Assembly (NCBI GenBank): GCA_958295915.1
Contig: OY282381.1
Location: forward strand, 2,192,722 to 2,256,721
Length of the DNA: 64,000 nt
DNA from: an uncultured Caldilineaceae bacterium
GTDB taxonomy: Bacteria > Chloroflexota > Anaerolineae > Caldilineales > Caldilineaceae
Direction: 5' to 3'
The translations under genes and the position numbers were made by a program. Of the stretch, positions 28,461 to 37,787 are shown piece after piece (the first letter of the stretch is position 1; each line of letters starts with the position of its first letter). The notes beneath the pieces were generated by a model. The model was not told the DNA's origin. It did not search any database and worked only from the letters and a program-made list of their open reading frames with translations.

Positions 28461-29162
28461 TCAGGCGCTCTGCAGATTTGCTTTTGCCGACGCCAGCACA
28501 GCATCAAACATCTCTTCTGTCAGTCGTCCGGTGTTCGTATTCTGGCGGCTGACGTGATAGGAGGTATGCAGGCGGGGCAGACCGGTCGGGAGTGAGAACT
28601 CCATCCCGTGGGAGAATGTAAGACGGGGAAGCCTATGGCCGACCTCCCGCAGGGCGCGCAGATAGCCATTGAAGGCGATATGACCCAACGCCAGTACCAC
28701 CTGTACATGCGGCAGCAAGGCCAACTCCTGTAACAGCCAGCTGCGGCAGTTGTTCAGCTCAGCAACGCTGGGTCGGTTCTGCGGCGGCACACAGAAGGCC
28801 ACGCCGGTGATGTAGCAATCGAGTAGTTGCAGGCCATCGTCCCGATGGGTGGCGGTCGGCTGATTGGCGAAGCCGGCCCGATGCAGGGCGGCGTAGAGAA
28901 AATTTCCGGAGCTATCACCCGTAAAAGGGCGGCCCGTGCGATTGGCCCCATGCGCGCCGGGGGCAAGGCCCAACACCAGCAGCCGAGCGCGGGGATCGCC
29001 CCACCCCGGCACCGGCTTGCCCCAATAAGTGCAATCGCGAAAGGCCCGGCGCTTGGTCGTCGCCACCTCTTCTCGCCATGCCGCCAGACGTGGGCAGGCG
29101 TGGCAAGCGGAGATGGCGGCATGGAGGTCGTTGAGATTGGTGAAAGCGCGGTCGTTTACCAA
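28461..29162 (-). CDS. Uracil-DNA glycosylase, family 5 (UdgB-like)
   Basis: DNA repair enzyme that removes deaminated bases. Seen: the iron-sulfur CHACPRL at the N-terminus, the active-site segment GLAPGAHGANRTGRPFTGD (the alanine-rich form of family 5, without the usual catalytic aspartate of family 1), and HTSYHVSRQNTNTGRLT near the C-terminus. It begins at a TTG. The family acts on uracil and also hypoxanthine or xanthine. Confidence 0.88.
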   Translation of the reverse strand: MVNDRAFTNLNDLHAAISACHACPRLAAWREEVATTKRRAFRDCTYWGKPVPGWGDPRARLLVLGLAPGAHGANRTGRPFTGDSSGNFLYAALHRAGFANQPTATHRDDGLQLLDCYITGVAFCVPPQNRPSVAELNNCRSWLLQELALLPHVQVVLALGHIAFNGYLRALREVGHRLPRLTFSHGMEFSLPTGLPRLHTSYHVSRQNTNTGRLTEEMFDAVLASAKANLQSA

Positions 29163-29264
29163 TTCGATCCTCTGACTTCCTCAAATCTTACTGCCGCGCT
29201 AATTTTGACACAGCCCCAGATTGGGGAAGAATTGGGTGTGTAATGCATAAATGCATAGTGCGGG

Positions 29265-30266
29265 TCACAGACTCCGTATTTCTACGAGTTGTTCGGTCTC
29301 TTCTGATGTCATCAGCGCATTGCGCAACGGCCGGCCAAATCCCGGCGCGCTGATTTCAAACACATCACCCGCTTGGGTTTGCAGTCCGGCGGCGAAGCTG
29401 AGCGTGGCTGTGCCGTAGAAATGCAGATGCGCATCGCCGGGGGTACGGAACGGCTCGTATTTGAAATGATGGTGTTGAATGTTAGCAAGGCTGTGGGTCA
29501 TATTGGATTCGCCGGTCAGGAAAGGCGCTGCCCACAACTCCCGACCCTGGCGCCTGATGCGGACGACGCCCTCAATATGCGCTGGCGGCTCGCCCAGCAG
29601 CAGCTCCGGCCCGCAGGAGCTTTGACGCAGTTTGGAGTGGGCCAGGTAGAGATAGTTCTGTCTCTCCAGCACATGATCGGAGAACTCATTGCCCAGCGCG
29701 AAGCCGACCCGCAGCACAGCTCCGTCGTCGCCGATCACATAACAGCCGACCAATTCTGGTTCTTCGCTGCCTTCCAGGGCAAAAGCCGGCATCTTCAGCG
29801 GATGTTCCGGTGGCGCGATCCAGCGGCCATCTCCTTTGTAAAACCACTCCGGCGCCACGCCCACCTGCCCTGACGCCGGTTTGCCGCCTTCCAATCCCAA
29901 ACGAAACATGCGCATGGAATCGGTCAGAGATTCCTCGTCTTCCGCATTGAGCTTTTGGTGCATAGCATCCCGAGCCTGGGCGCTACCCAGATGATCGAGG
30001 CCGGTGCCGCTGATGATCAGCCGCGCTGGATCCGGATGATCCAGCGGCGGCAGGAGTCGCTTTTCCGCCACGATTGGGCCGTATTCCACTCGCTCGCTAC
30101 TCAGCCGTTCCTCCACCAGACCGGTTAGCGGTTGCGAACTGCGTCCTGCTTCCAGGGCCAGGTCATAGACGCGCTCGGTTTTGCTGAGAACGCGCAGTGT
30201 CTCGTCATTTTCGACCAGCGCCACCCGCCGGGCGCCGGCCTCTGTCCGGTACTGTACTAGCCGCAT
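29265..30266 (-). CDS. AraD1/GguC-like protein (fumarylacetoacetase superfamily)
   Basis: 333 residues with a C-terminal FAH-like fold: LIISGTGLDHLGSA, LGNEFSDHVLERQNYLYLAH, GESNMTHSLANIQHHHF. Relatives act on 2-keto-3-deoxy sugar acids such as deoxy-arabonate, or are found beside sugar importers. This agrees with the sugar genes around, but the reaction is inferred. Confidence 0.8.
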   Translation of the reverse strand: MRLVQYRTEAGARRVALVENDETLRVLSKTERVYDLALEAGRSSQPLTGLVEERLSSERVEYGPIVAEKRLLPPLDHPDPARLIISGTGLDHLGSAQARDAMHQKLNAEDEESLTDSMRMFRLGLEGGKPASGQVGVAPEWFYKGDGRWIAPPEHPLKMPAFALEGSEEPELVGCYVIGDDGAVLRVGFALGNEFSDHVLERQNYLYLAHSKLRQSSCGPELLLGEPPAHIEGVVRIRRQGRELWAAPFLTGESNMTHSLANIQHHHFKYEPFRTPGDAHLHFYGTATLSFAAGLQTQAGDVFEISAPGFGRPLRNALMTSEETEQLVEIRSL

Positions 30267-30327
30267 CTACGCCCTCCCCGAAAGTGTAGGCATGGGTCGC
30301 TCGGTCAACCCATTACATGTCAGCCGC

Positions 30328-30357
30328 GCGCCTCTTGCGTGCAGAGGCGCATTCAAC
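30328..30357 (+). repeat. Family A element that supplies a stop codon
   Basis: GCGCCTCT, loop TGCGTGC, AGAGGCGC, then ATTCAAC. The TGA of the PA14 gene (minus strand, 30353-30355) is contributed by the element tail. Confidence 0.88.
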
Positions 30358-33055
30358 GCTTCTCCCATTTCATCGCATCCCAGGCTACCATGCGGGACAG
30401 GTACGATTCATAGGTCACATCTGATAGAGAGACATAGTCCTGACCGACGCCGCGGAAGAGGTACGTGCCCAAGGACACCCACTGATCTGCATGAAGGGAC
30501 TGATTCACTACCCGCAAGGTGAAGCCGCCGGCATGGGAGATCCAGTAGCGGGCCTGCCTCGTCGTCGCCATGCTGCCGGGAATGTAGACAAACACCTCAT
30601 AGACGTCCGCGTCCAGCTGTGGAGACCAACGTCCCCAGTTATTCCCGCTACGGACTCTGTCATTGTTTTGCGTCCAGAAACTATGGGTCTCGTGGCCCAC
30701 GGCAGTCTGCCTCCAAGTGGACTCCAGACCGCCCCTCTGGAACCCGGCGCTCAGGTCGTCCACCAGCACGACAATGTCATCAGGGGTCGGCTGTGGCGAT
30801 GGTGATGGTGTCGGGTCGCTTGTGGAGCTGGCGCGCCAGCTCAGCCGGATCCGAGCCAGTTCTGTGTGGTCGTAGTATTCCAGAACAATATGCAGAGGCC
30901 CGCCATCGTGTGTAAATGTAGTTTGGTAGCTCGTCACCGGCTGATCGCGCCAGCCATCGATCTGTTTGAGGCCATTAATGTACAAACGTACGCCGTCGTC
31001 GGCCGCTATATCGAAGCGATAGGAACCTGGATCGAGAGAAAACTGTCCAGTCCAGCGCACGGAGAAATCATCCTGGTTGACGCGCTGAGGAGACGGTGAA
31101 CCGCTTCCCCAGTTGTAGTCGATGACAGACTCCTGTTGGACGAGCGCCGGATCACCGCTGAAAGAGCGGTTGTTCCAGTACTGGGCATGCCACACGCCAG
31201 GCGTCGACAGCGTCGGTGTCACTGTCCCTGTCAGGGACGGTGTCGGTGGTGTTGGCGTCGGCCCGTCCAGCCTTTGCCAGGAGAGATGCGCTTCCGCCAG
31301 CCCAGTTTCTTCGTAATACTCCATCCGGACTGTAACAGGGTTGCCATCCAGATAGATGTCACCGGAATGGGTCACCACCGACTGCATCGTCCAGGCGTCG
31401 ATCAATGTGCGATCCTTGACAAACAGCCGTACGCCGTCGTCCACCCTGACTGTAAAACGATAGTATCCTGCAGGCAGATGTAAGTTCCGGCTCCAGCGCA
31501 CAGAGAAATTATCCTGGTTGACGCGCTGAGGAGACGGTGAACCGCTTCCCCAGTTGTAGTCGATAACAGACTCCTGTTGGACGAGCGCCGGATCACCGCT
31601 GAAAGAGCGGTTGTTCCAGTACTGGGCCTGCCACACATCAGTCGTCGCCGTCGTCGCCGTCGTCGATATGGGTGTCGGTGTCGCTGTCGGCGGCCCATCC
31701 AGCCTCTGCCAGGAGAGATGCGCTTCCGCCAGCCCGGTTTCTTCGTAATACTCCATCCGGACTGTAACAGGATTGCCGTCCAGATAGATGTCACCGGAAT
31801 AGGTCGCCACCGACTGCATCTTCCAGGCGTCGATCAATGTGTCATCCTTGACAAACAGCCGTACGCCGTCGTCCACCCGGACTGTAAAACGATAGTATCC
31901 TGCAGGCAGATATAAAATCCGACTCCAGCGCACGGAGAAATCATCCTGGTTGACGCGCTGAGGAGACGGTGAACCGCTTCCCCAGTTGTAGTCGATAACA
32001 GACTCCTGTTGGACGAGCGCCGGATCACCGCTGAAAGAGCGGTTGTTCCAGTACTGGGCATGCCACACACCAGTCGTCGGCGGCGACGTTGGCGTTGGTG
32101 TCGGCATTGGCGTTGATGTCGGTGTCGCTGTCGGCGGCCCATCCAGCATCTGCCAGGACAGATGCGCTTCCGCCAGCCCGGTTTCTTCGTAATACTCCAT
32201 CTGGACGGTGACAGAACCCTGTAAGTAAATGACTTCGGAGTAGGTCGACACTGCCTGTGACTCCCAGGCGTCGATCACTTTGTCGCCCTGGACAAACAAC
32301 CGTATGCCGTCATCCACTCTAGCTGTAAAGCGGTAGTATCCTGTAGGCAGACTTAGGTTGCGACTCCAGCGCACGGAAAATCCATCCTGATTGATGTCGG
32401 GAAGCGGGCTTTCGGCGCCCCAATCAAAGCCAATACGTGCATCGTTGCGCACTACCTGCGGCGCGCCGTCAAGGTTGCTGTTGTTGAAATACTCGCCCCT
32501 CCAATAAGTGTCTGGGATATCCGAGACCGGCCTCCAGCTCACTGAAATGGAAGCGTCACCGATCAATTCATAGTACTCTACCCGAACAAAATGCTGACCC
32601 TGTGACAGAAATACGCCGACTTCGTAGGAGGTCGCTGCCTGTTCCGTCCAGGCATTGATGAGCAGTCGCCCGTCTACCCACAACCGTATGCCGTCGTCAG
32701 CAACGGCGGTAAACAGGTAGTCGCCAGCGGTGACGTTGATGTTGCGCTCCCAGCGGGCCGAAAACCGATTCGCCGGAATGTCCGTGGCCGGCGAGCCGGC
32801 CCCCCAATCGAAATCCAGCGCCTCGTCCTGACGAGAGACAACAGGGCTGCCAATCAGAGATGGGTTGTCCCAATAAGAGCCTTCCCAATGCGTATCTGTT
32901 GCCTGAGCAAGGACCGCCGCAGAGTTCGGCGCGATGCCTAAGAGCGCAAAAAGACTCAGAACAATAGCGCGCCACACAAACTGCCATGAAACACCAACCC
33001 AGATGTGTTCATAGCGTCTCTTTCGAGCAGAGGCGCATTCAACAATTCTCTGCAT
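30353..33055 (-). CDS. Secreted PA14-repeat protein with golvesin-like C-terminal domain
   Basis: About 900 residues. A signal peptide (VWRAIVLSLFALLGIAPNSA, cut near LAQA) is followed by five PA14 domains, each with the QYWNNRSFSGDPAL-like start and DDGVRLFV core, separated by Pro/Thr linkers (ATPTSTPMPTPTPTSPP). The last 130 residues (STWRQTAVG, YEVFVYIPG, AGGFTLRVVNQS) resemble the golvesin/Xly carbohydrate- or wall-binding domain. Likely a surface adhesin or sugar-binding protein. The ATG at 33055 is fixed by AAGGAG six bases before it. Five codons later a family A element encodes ECASARKRR, which makes up the positive n-region of the signal peptide. Three of the PA14 units (31.06-32.2 kb) are almost identical in DNA. 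Confidence 0.88.
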   Translation of the reverse strand: MQRIVECASARKRRYEHIWVGVSWQFVWRAIVLSLFALLGIAPNSAAVLAQATDTHWEGSYWDNPSLIGSPVVSRQDEALDFDWGAGSPATDIPANRFSARWERNINVTAGDYLFTAVADDGIRLWVDGRLLINAWTEQAATSYEVGVFLSQGQHFVRVEYYELIGDASISVSWRPVSDIPDTYWRGEYFNNSNLDGAPQVVRNDARIGFDWGAESPLPDINQDGFSVRWSRNLSLPTGYYRFTARVDDGIRLFVQGDKVIDAWESQAVSTYSEVIYLQGSVTVQMEYYEETGLAEAHLSWQMLDGPPTATPTSTPMPTPTPTSPPTTGVWHAQYWNNRSFSGDPALVQQESVIDYNWGSGSPSPQRVNQDDFSVRWSRILYLPAGYYRFTVRVDDGVRLFVKDDTLIDAWKMQSVATYSGDIYLDGNPVTVRMEYYEETGLAEAHLSWQRLDGPPTATPTPISTTATTATTDVWQAQYWNNRSFSGDPALVQQESVIDYNWGSGSPSPQRVNQDNFSVRWSRNLHLPAGYYRFTVRVDDGVRLFVKDRTLIDAWTMQSVVTHSGDIYLDGNPVTVRMEYYEETGLAEAHLSWQRLDGPTPTPPTPSLTGTVTPTLSTPGVWHAQYWNNRSFSGDPALVQQESVIDYNWGSGSPSPQRVNQDDFSVRWTGQFSLDPGSYRFDIAADDGVRLYINGLKQIDGWRDQPVTSYQTTFTHDGGPLHIVLEYYDHTELARIRLSWRASSTSDPTPSPSPQPTPDDIVVLVDDLSAGFQRGGLESTWRQTAVGHETHSFWTQNNDRVRSGNNWGRWSPQLDADVYEVFVYIPGSMATTRQARYWISHAGGFTLRVVNQSLHADQWVSLGTYLFRGVGQDYVSLSDVTYESYLSRMVAWDAMKWEKR
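31058..32195. repeat. Three near-identical PA14-coding repeats
   Basis: Units of about 440 bp begin near 31058, 31499 and 31936 and share long identical stretches (GGAGACGGTGAACCGCTTCC in each). This indicates recent tandem duplication or gene conversion. Confidence 0.75.
33014..33043 (+). repeat. Family A element in signal-peptide codons of PA14 gene
   Basis: GCGTCTCT, loop TTCGAGC, AGAGGCGC, ATTCAAC. Its reverse strand encodes [10 protein letters not shown]. Confidence 0.88.
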
Positions 33056-33107
33056 AGCTGTCTCCTTTGCAATGGACATAATGCCTTGGGGGCCTGCTCG
33101 CCATCCC

Positions 33108-33209
33108 GCGCCTCTTTCGAACAGAGGCGCATTCAACATTCCCGCGCCTCTTTCGAACAGAGGCGCATTCAACATTCCCGCGCCTCTTTCGAGCAGAGGC
33201 GCATTCAAC
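33108..33209 (+). repeat. Tandem array of three family A elements, 36-bp period
   Basis: Copies at 33108-33137, 33144-33173 and 33180-33209, each followed by the same six-base linker-like ATTCCC spacing. All point the same way. The array lies between the divergent PA14 and rqcH genes. The remaining DNA of this 375-bp gap shows nothing recognised. Confidence 0.9.
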
Positions 33210-33430
33210 ATTATACTACATGCGTAGCGAACGATCCCAAGCGTGTATTCCCACAACAGATCATAGAATGTCCTTGTGTCTTCAACATAGCTATGCTATC
33301 CTTCAGCCAGGTTCCTCCTACGCGCCATTACGGCCAAGAGACTGGATTCAGTGCTTTTGCACCGAAAATGACTGCCGCGCGGCCGCCGCGCCCATTGTCC
33401 CTTGCCGGCGCCGATCAGAGCTTCTCTAGC

Positions 33431-35389
33431 ATGCATTTTGACGCACTAACGCTGGCCGCAGTGGCCGATGAACTGAGAGAGACGGTTGCAGGAGGCCGGG
33501 TGCAGCAGATCGTCCTACCAGACAGCCGCAGCGTCGCTCTGGAAATCTACGCCCACCGCCAGCGGCTCTACCTGCTGCTCTCGGCGCATCCCCAGGCCAG
33601 CCGCGTCCACCTGGTCGAACAAAAGTTGCGTCGGGGGGTGCCGAAAGAGACCCCTCTGCTGCTTCTGCTGCGTAAATACGTGCGCGGCGCGCGGCTGGAG
33701 GCTGTCGAGTTGCCCGTGCCTTTCGAGCGGGTACTTTTCCTGCGCTTTCACCACCCTCGGCACGCTATCTCCACCCTCGCCATCGAGCCCATCGGGCGGC
33801 TAGGCAATCTGATTCTAATGAACGACAGCGGCCAGATTTTGGACGCGCTGGTGCGGGTGCCCCCGGGAGAGAACGCCCAGCGTGTGTTGCTGCCCCGGCG
33901 CACTTATCAACTGCCGCCACGGCCAGACAGATCCCCGCCGCTCTGTCTGTTGTCCCAGCCGACAGAGCCAGCCGGGACACAACGCGAAATACCGCCAACA
34001 AAGACAGCGGCGCAGAAGGCCGAGCGACAAGATCTGCAAGGACCAATCGGAAACTCTCATATGACCGCAGGTGGGGATGATGGCGCGCAGGGCGAAGTCG
34101 ACAAAACCCTTTGGCGCAGCCTTCTCAAACGCTTCGCCGGCGTCAGCCCGACTTTAGCCAGAGAAGCGGTCTGGCGGGCGACGGGAAACGCCAGCGCTCC
34201 CGTCACATCCCAAGAATTCGTGGACGCGCACAACGCTTTGCGCGGGCTGTGGTCGTTGGCCGCCACTGGCGACTGGATCCCTGGCATCGCCGTGGACGAA
34301 AACAACGACATCGTCGCCTTTGCGCCCTACGATCTTCATTTCTGCGGCGAATTCGAGCAGACAGATTCGATCAGCGCGGCGGTCGCTGCGTTTTATGCCA
34401 TGCAGGAACGGGATGTTTCCTCCTCTCAGGATGAGTACGCGGGGATGCGTGGGGGGGTGGCCGCGCTGATACGTCAGGCCCAGGCGCGTGCCCAGGGCCA
34501 ACTGAGAGCCTTGGCCGCAGACGAGCCAGAACCTGGCGAACCGGAACGAATGCGCACCCAGGCAGAATGGCTGCTGGCCCTGTCCAGTCAGATAGTGAAA
34601 GGATCCTCTCAGCCTGGCGCAACAGAGGTGTTCAGCCTTAAAGACGGTTGGGTTGAGGCGACCCGTGCGGAGGACGGCCGGATGGAACTGATCGTGCCGT
34701 CGCAAGCGGAGGAGGGCGATCTGGTGATTCCTCTCGATCCGAAACGTTCGCCGGTGGAGCAGGCCGAGCGGATGTTTGATCGGGCGGCCAAACTGGAGCG
34801 GGCAGCCAGGTTTATCCCGCAACGCCGGGCCAAACTGGAGGCGGACCAGGTCTATTTGCAACAGTTGGAGACGGATTTAAGCCTGGCGCAAAATCAACCG
34901 GAGATCGCCGCGGTGCGCGCAGCCCTGCGGGAGGCGGGCTTTCTGCGCCAACGCCCGAACCGGCGCGACAAAGTGTTGAATGCGCCTCCGCTCGAAAGAG
35001 ACGCGCAGCCGGACCGTTCCCAGCCATTGCGCTTTCTCGCGCCCGAAGGCTTCCCGATTTTAGTAGGCCGCAACGCCCGCCAAAATGAAATCGTCACCTT
35101 CACCGAGGCCGGCAGCGACGATCTATGGCTGCACGTGCGGGACGCGCCAGGCGCGCACGTGGTCATTCGCTGTGGAGGTCAACCCGTGCGCACGGCAACC
35201 CGCGCAACTGCCGCGCAGCTCGCCGCCTATTATTCCCAGCAGCGGGGCAACCGGCGCGTTGCCGTCGCTGTCACCCGACGGCGCTTCGTCACACGGATGG
35301 TCGGCGGACGCCCCGGACAGGCGCACTTCCGCAACGAAGAGACGATCAATGTGGCGGCAGTTCTGCCGCCACACCTTGTTCCGGCCTAG
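33431..35389 (+). CDS. rqcH: RqcH/NFACT-family ribosome quality control protein
   Basis: 652 residues. An N-terminal NFACT-N domain (MHFDALTLAAVADELRETV, then LVEQKLRRG and PIGRLGNLILMND), a central helix-hairpin and coiled part, and a C-terminal NFACT-R domain (ILVGRNARQNEIVTF, DLWLHVRDAPGAHVVIR). Bacterial relatives bind stalled 50S subunits and add alanine tails that mark incomplete chains for decay; some were described as fibronectin-binding proteins. The ATG at 33431 matches the family start; the longer frame upstream is repeat DNA. A family A element (NAPPLERDA) lies at residues 516-525, in the short linker just before the NFACT-R domain. Confidence 0.9.
   Translation: MHFDALTLAAVADELRETVAGGRVQQIVLPDSRSVALEIYAHRQRLYLLLSAHPQASRVHLVEQKLRRGVPKETPLLLLLRKYVRGARLEAVELPVPFERVLFLRFHHPRHAISTLAIEPIGRLGNLILMNDSGQILDALVRVPPGENAQRVLLPRRTYQLPPRPDRSPPLCLLSQPTEPAGTQREIPPTKTAAQKAERQDLQGPIGNSHMTAGGDDGAQGEVDKTLWRSLLKRFAGVSPTLAREAVWRATGNASAPVTSQEFVDAHNALRGLWSLAATGDWIPGIAVDENNDIVAFAPYDLHFCGEFEQTDSISAAVAAFYAMQERDVSSSQDEYAGMRGGVAALIRQAQARAQGQLRALAADEPEPGEPERMRTQAEWLLALSSQIVKGSSQPGATEVFSLKDGWVEATRAEDGRMELIVPSQAEEGDLVIPLDPKRSPVEQAERMFDRAAKLERAARFIPQRRAKLEADQVYLQQLETDLSLAQNQPEIAAVRAALREAGFLRQRPNRRDKVLNAPPLERDAQPDRSQPLRFLAPEGFPILVGRNARQNEIVTFTEAGSDDLWLHVRDAPGAHVVIRCGGQPVRTATRATAAQLAAYYSQQRGNRRVAVAVTRRRFVTRMVGGRPGQAHFRNEETINVAAVLPPHLVPA
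34982..35004 (-). repeat. Family A element inside rqcH
   Basis: GCGCCTCC / GCTCGAA / AGAGACGC, two stem changes. Read as NAPPLERDA. Confidence 0.82.
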
Positions 35390-35424
35390 GCGCGCGACGA
35401 CACCGTGCCCCATACGCAACAACT

Positions 35425-35503
35425 GTCGCGCCCCACACTGAAGTAGGAGCGCATCGCAGGGATTGCGCATCGTGCGAATACCGAATTGGCGCGCAAAACA
35501 ACG
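35425..35503 (-). repeat. Long-form family B element
   Basis: On the minus strand: CGTTGTTTTGCGCGCC, then AATTCGGTATTCGCACGATG, CGCAATCCCTGCGATGCGCT, CCTACTTC, then AGTGTGGGGCGCGAC. The ends equal the short 27-bp family B form, with about 47 extra bases in the loop. It lies between rqcH and the isomerase gene. Confidence 0.75.
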
Positions 35504-35539
35504 CTTCCTGGACACATAAAATTCTGTTAAGACGAACAA

Positions 35540-36355
35540 ATGGATTTGAATCGACTCTGCGTTCACACAATTACAACCAAGCCTTGGCCCATCGAAACAG
35601 CCATCGAGCGCTTCAGCGCTCACGGGGTCGTGGGCATGACCGTCTGGCGGGATGCCCTGACAGGTCGGGATATCTCCGCCACTGGTCAACGCATCCGGGA
35701 TGCGGGGATGGCGGTCGTTTCTTTGTGCCGGGGCGGCTTCTTCCCAGCGGAGACGGCGACGGGCCGGCAGGCAGCCATCGACGATAACCGACGGGCCATC
35801 GACGAGGCCGCGGCTCTCGGCGCGCCGCTGCTCGTTCTCGTCTGCGGCGCGGCGCCTGGCCAGCCCCTGGATATCAGCCGCGGGCAGATCCAGGCAGGGA
35901 TTGAGGCCGTGTTGCCTCAGGCGCAAGCCGTGGGGGTAAAGCTGGGCGTCGAGCCACTGCATCCGATGTACGCAGACAGTCGCTCGGCCATCAACACAAT
36001 GGCCCAGGCCAACGACATCTGCGCCCGGATCGATTCGCCTTTTGTCGGCGTTGTTGTGGATGTCTACCATCTGTGGTGGGATCCCTATCTGCAGGTGGAA
36101 ATCGACCGCTGTGGGCAGATGGGCAAGCTATTCGCCTTCCACATCTGCGACTGGCGTACGCCTACAGAAGACCTGCTCAATGACCGTGGACAGATGGGCG
36201 AGGGTTGCATCCATATTCGCGAGATTCGTGGGTGGGTTGAGGACGCCGGATTTGACGGATATAATGAGGTAGAGATCTTCTCAAACCGCTACTGGGCGCT
36301 GGAGCAGGAACAGTTCCTGGAGCGGATTGTAGCAGCATACAAAACGCATGCCTAG
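35540..36355 (+). CDS. Sugar phosphate isomerase/epimerase-like TIM-barrel protein
   Basis: 271 residues of the xylose-isomerase-like TIM barrel superfamily (LNRLCVHTITTKPWPIETAI, VKLGVEPLHPMY, GVVVDVYHLWWDP, AFHICDW, EVEIFSNRYWA). The metal-binding E/D/H/E set is present. Likely a ketose epimerase or inosose-type enzyme. The Gfo/Idh gene follows at 59 bp, a common pairing in sugar and inositol catabolism. Confidence 0.84.
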   Translation: MDLNRLCVHTITTKPWPIETAIERFSAHGVVGMTVWRDALTGRDISATGQRIRDAGMAVVSLCRGGFFPAETATGRQAAIDDNRRAIDEAAALGAPLLVLVCGAAPGQPLDISRGQIQAGIEAVLPQAQAVGVKLGVEPLHPMYADSRSAINTMAQANDICARIDSPFVGVVVDVYHLWWDPYLQVEIDRCGQMGKLFAFHICDWRTPTEDLLNDRGQMGEGCIHIREIRGWVEDAGFDGYNEVEIFSNRYWALEQEQFLERIVAAYKTHA

Positions 36356-36414
36356 AAGGCGCGAACCCGAATTAGCGCATGTAACCATTCCCATAACAGG
36401 AGCATTGCCCACCT

Positions 36415-37566
36415 ATGGCAGAAGTTGCAATTGGCGTGATTTTGAACGGTGTCACCGGACGCATGGGAACGAATCAACATCTGATCCGTTCGATTTTGGC
36501 AATTCGGGAGCAGGGCGGCGTCGCGACAGATGACGGCGACCAGATCATGCCGGAACCGGTGCTGGTCGGCCGCAATGCCGACAAACTGCAGCGGCTGTCC
36601 GCAGCCCACAATGTAGGCAAATGGACGACCAATCTGGACGAGGCTCTTTCCGACGAGCATAACCACATCTACTTTGACGCGCTGGCGACGAACCTGCGGA
36701 CGCCGAATACATTGAAGGCCATTGCCGCGGGCAAGGCAGTCTATTGTGAAAAGCCGACAGCGCCGAACACAGACGCGGCATTGCAGTTGGCGCGTGCGGC
36801 GATGGAGATGGGGGTCAAAAATGGCGTTGTGCAGGATAAACTTTTCCTGCCCGGCCTGCTGAAGTTGAAGTACCTGATCGACACCGGTTTCTTTGGCCGA
36901 ATTCTGGCCGTGCGCGGCGAGTTCGGCTATTGGGTCTTCGATGGCAAGGATCAACCGGCCCAGCGCCCCTCTTGGAACTACAAGAAGGCCGAAAGCGGTG
37001 GTATCGTTTTGGATATGTTCGCCCACTGGCGCTACGTCATCGACAATCTCTTCGGCCCGGTGAAAAGATTGTCCTGTATCGCGGCCACCCACCTGCCGCA
37101 ACGGGTGAACGAACAGGGCGCTCTCTACGACGCCGATGCCGATGACGCAGCCTACGCCACCTTCGAGCTGGAAAACGGCATCATCTGTCACTTCAATTCA
37201 TCCTGGTGTGTACGAGTGCGACGGGATGACCTGCTGACGATTCAAGTAGATGGGACGCGCGGCAGCGCAGTTGCCGGCCTGCGCGAATGCGCGGTGCAGG
37301 GCGACGCCTACACGCCCAAGCCAGTCTGGAACCCGGACATTCCCCAACCTATCGCTTTTTTCGATGTCTGGGAGTGGATGCCCGACAACCACCCCTACGA
37401 CAACGCCTTCAAAATCGAATGGGAGATGTTTCTGCGCCATGTAGTGAAGGACGCTCCGTTCCCCCATACATTGGTAGAGGGGGCAAAAGGTGTGCAATTG
37501 GCAGAGCTGGGCTACCAAGCCTGGAGGGAACGACGCTGGGTGGATGTGCCGGCCCTGGACGTGTAG
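36415..37566 (+). CDS. Gfo/Idh/MocA-family oxidoreductase
   Basis: 383 residues. NAD-binding start GVILNGVTGRMGTNQHLIRS (an unusual TGRMG loop), the EKP catalytic motif in AVYCEKPTAPNTD, and a C-terminal sugar-binding domain (GIVLDMFAHWRYVIDN). Works with the TIM-barrel protein upstream, probably oxidising a sugar or cyclitol. Ribosome binding site CAGGAG. Confidence 0.87.
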   Translation: MAEVAIGVILNGVTGRMGTNQHLIRSILAIREQGGVATDDGDQIMPEPVLVGRNADKLQRLSAAHNVGKWTTNLDEALSDEHNHIYFDALATNLRTPNTLKAIAAGKAVYCEKPTAPNTDAALQLARAAMEMGVKNGVVQDKLFLPGLLKLKYLIDTGFFGRILAVRGEFGYWVFDGKDQPAQRPSWNYKKAESGGIVLDMFAHWRYVIDNLFGPVKRLSCIAATHLPQRVNEQGALYDADADDAAYATFELENGIICHFNSSWCVRVRRDDLLTIQVDGTRGSAVAGLRECAVQGDAYTPKPVWNPDIPQPIAFFDVWEWMPDNHPYDNAFKIEWEMFLRHVVKDAPFPHTLVEGAKGVQLAELGYQAWRERRWVDVPALDV

Positions 37567-37787
37567 ACGAAAAGCGCGGAGCGTACAGGTGTGGAGAACC
37601 CGCACATGAGGGCAGAAGGTGATGGCCGTAGTTGCGCCGCCACCTATGATACGGTGCGTCAGAGCGTCGGACGCATTCTCCGAGTACAAATGATACACTT
37701 CGGTTCCTTGTGCTTGGGGATAAGCTGATGCTTCGTATCGACCGGCATGCTCGGTTCCTTGAAGAACGTTCCGGATGCTTCTTCGGT

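Noticed and set aside
33108..33209. CRISPR-like array (three 30-bp repeats, 36-bp period)
   Set aside because: The spacers are only six bases and the same each time, no cas gene is in the window, and the repeat occurs singly all over the window. It is a tandem of the family A element.
33056..33256. N-terminal extension of the PA14 protein (three LNAPLFERGAG repeats)
   Set aside because: It is the tandem A array read in frame; the ATG at 33055 has an AAGGAG and starts a signal peptide.
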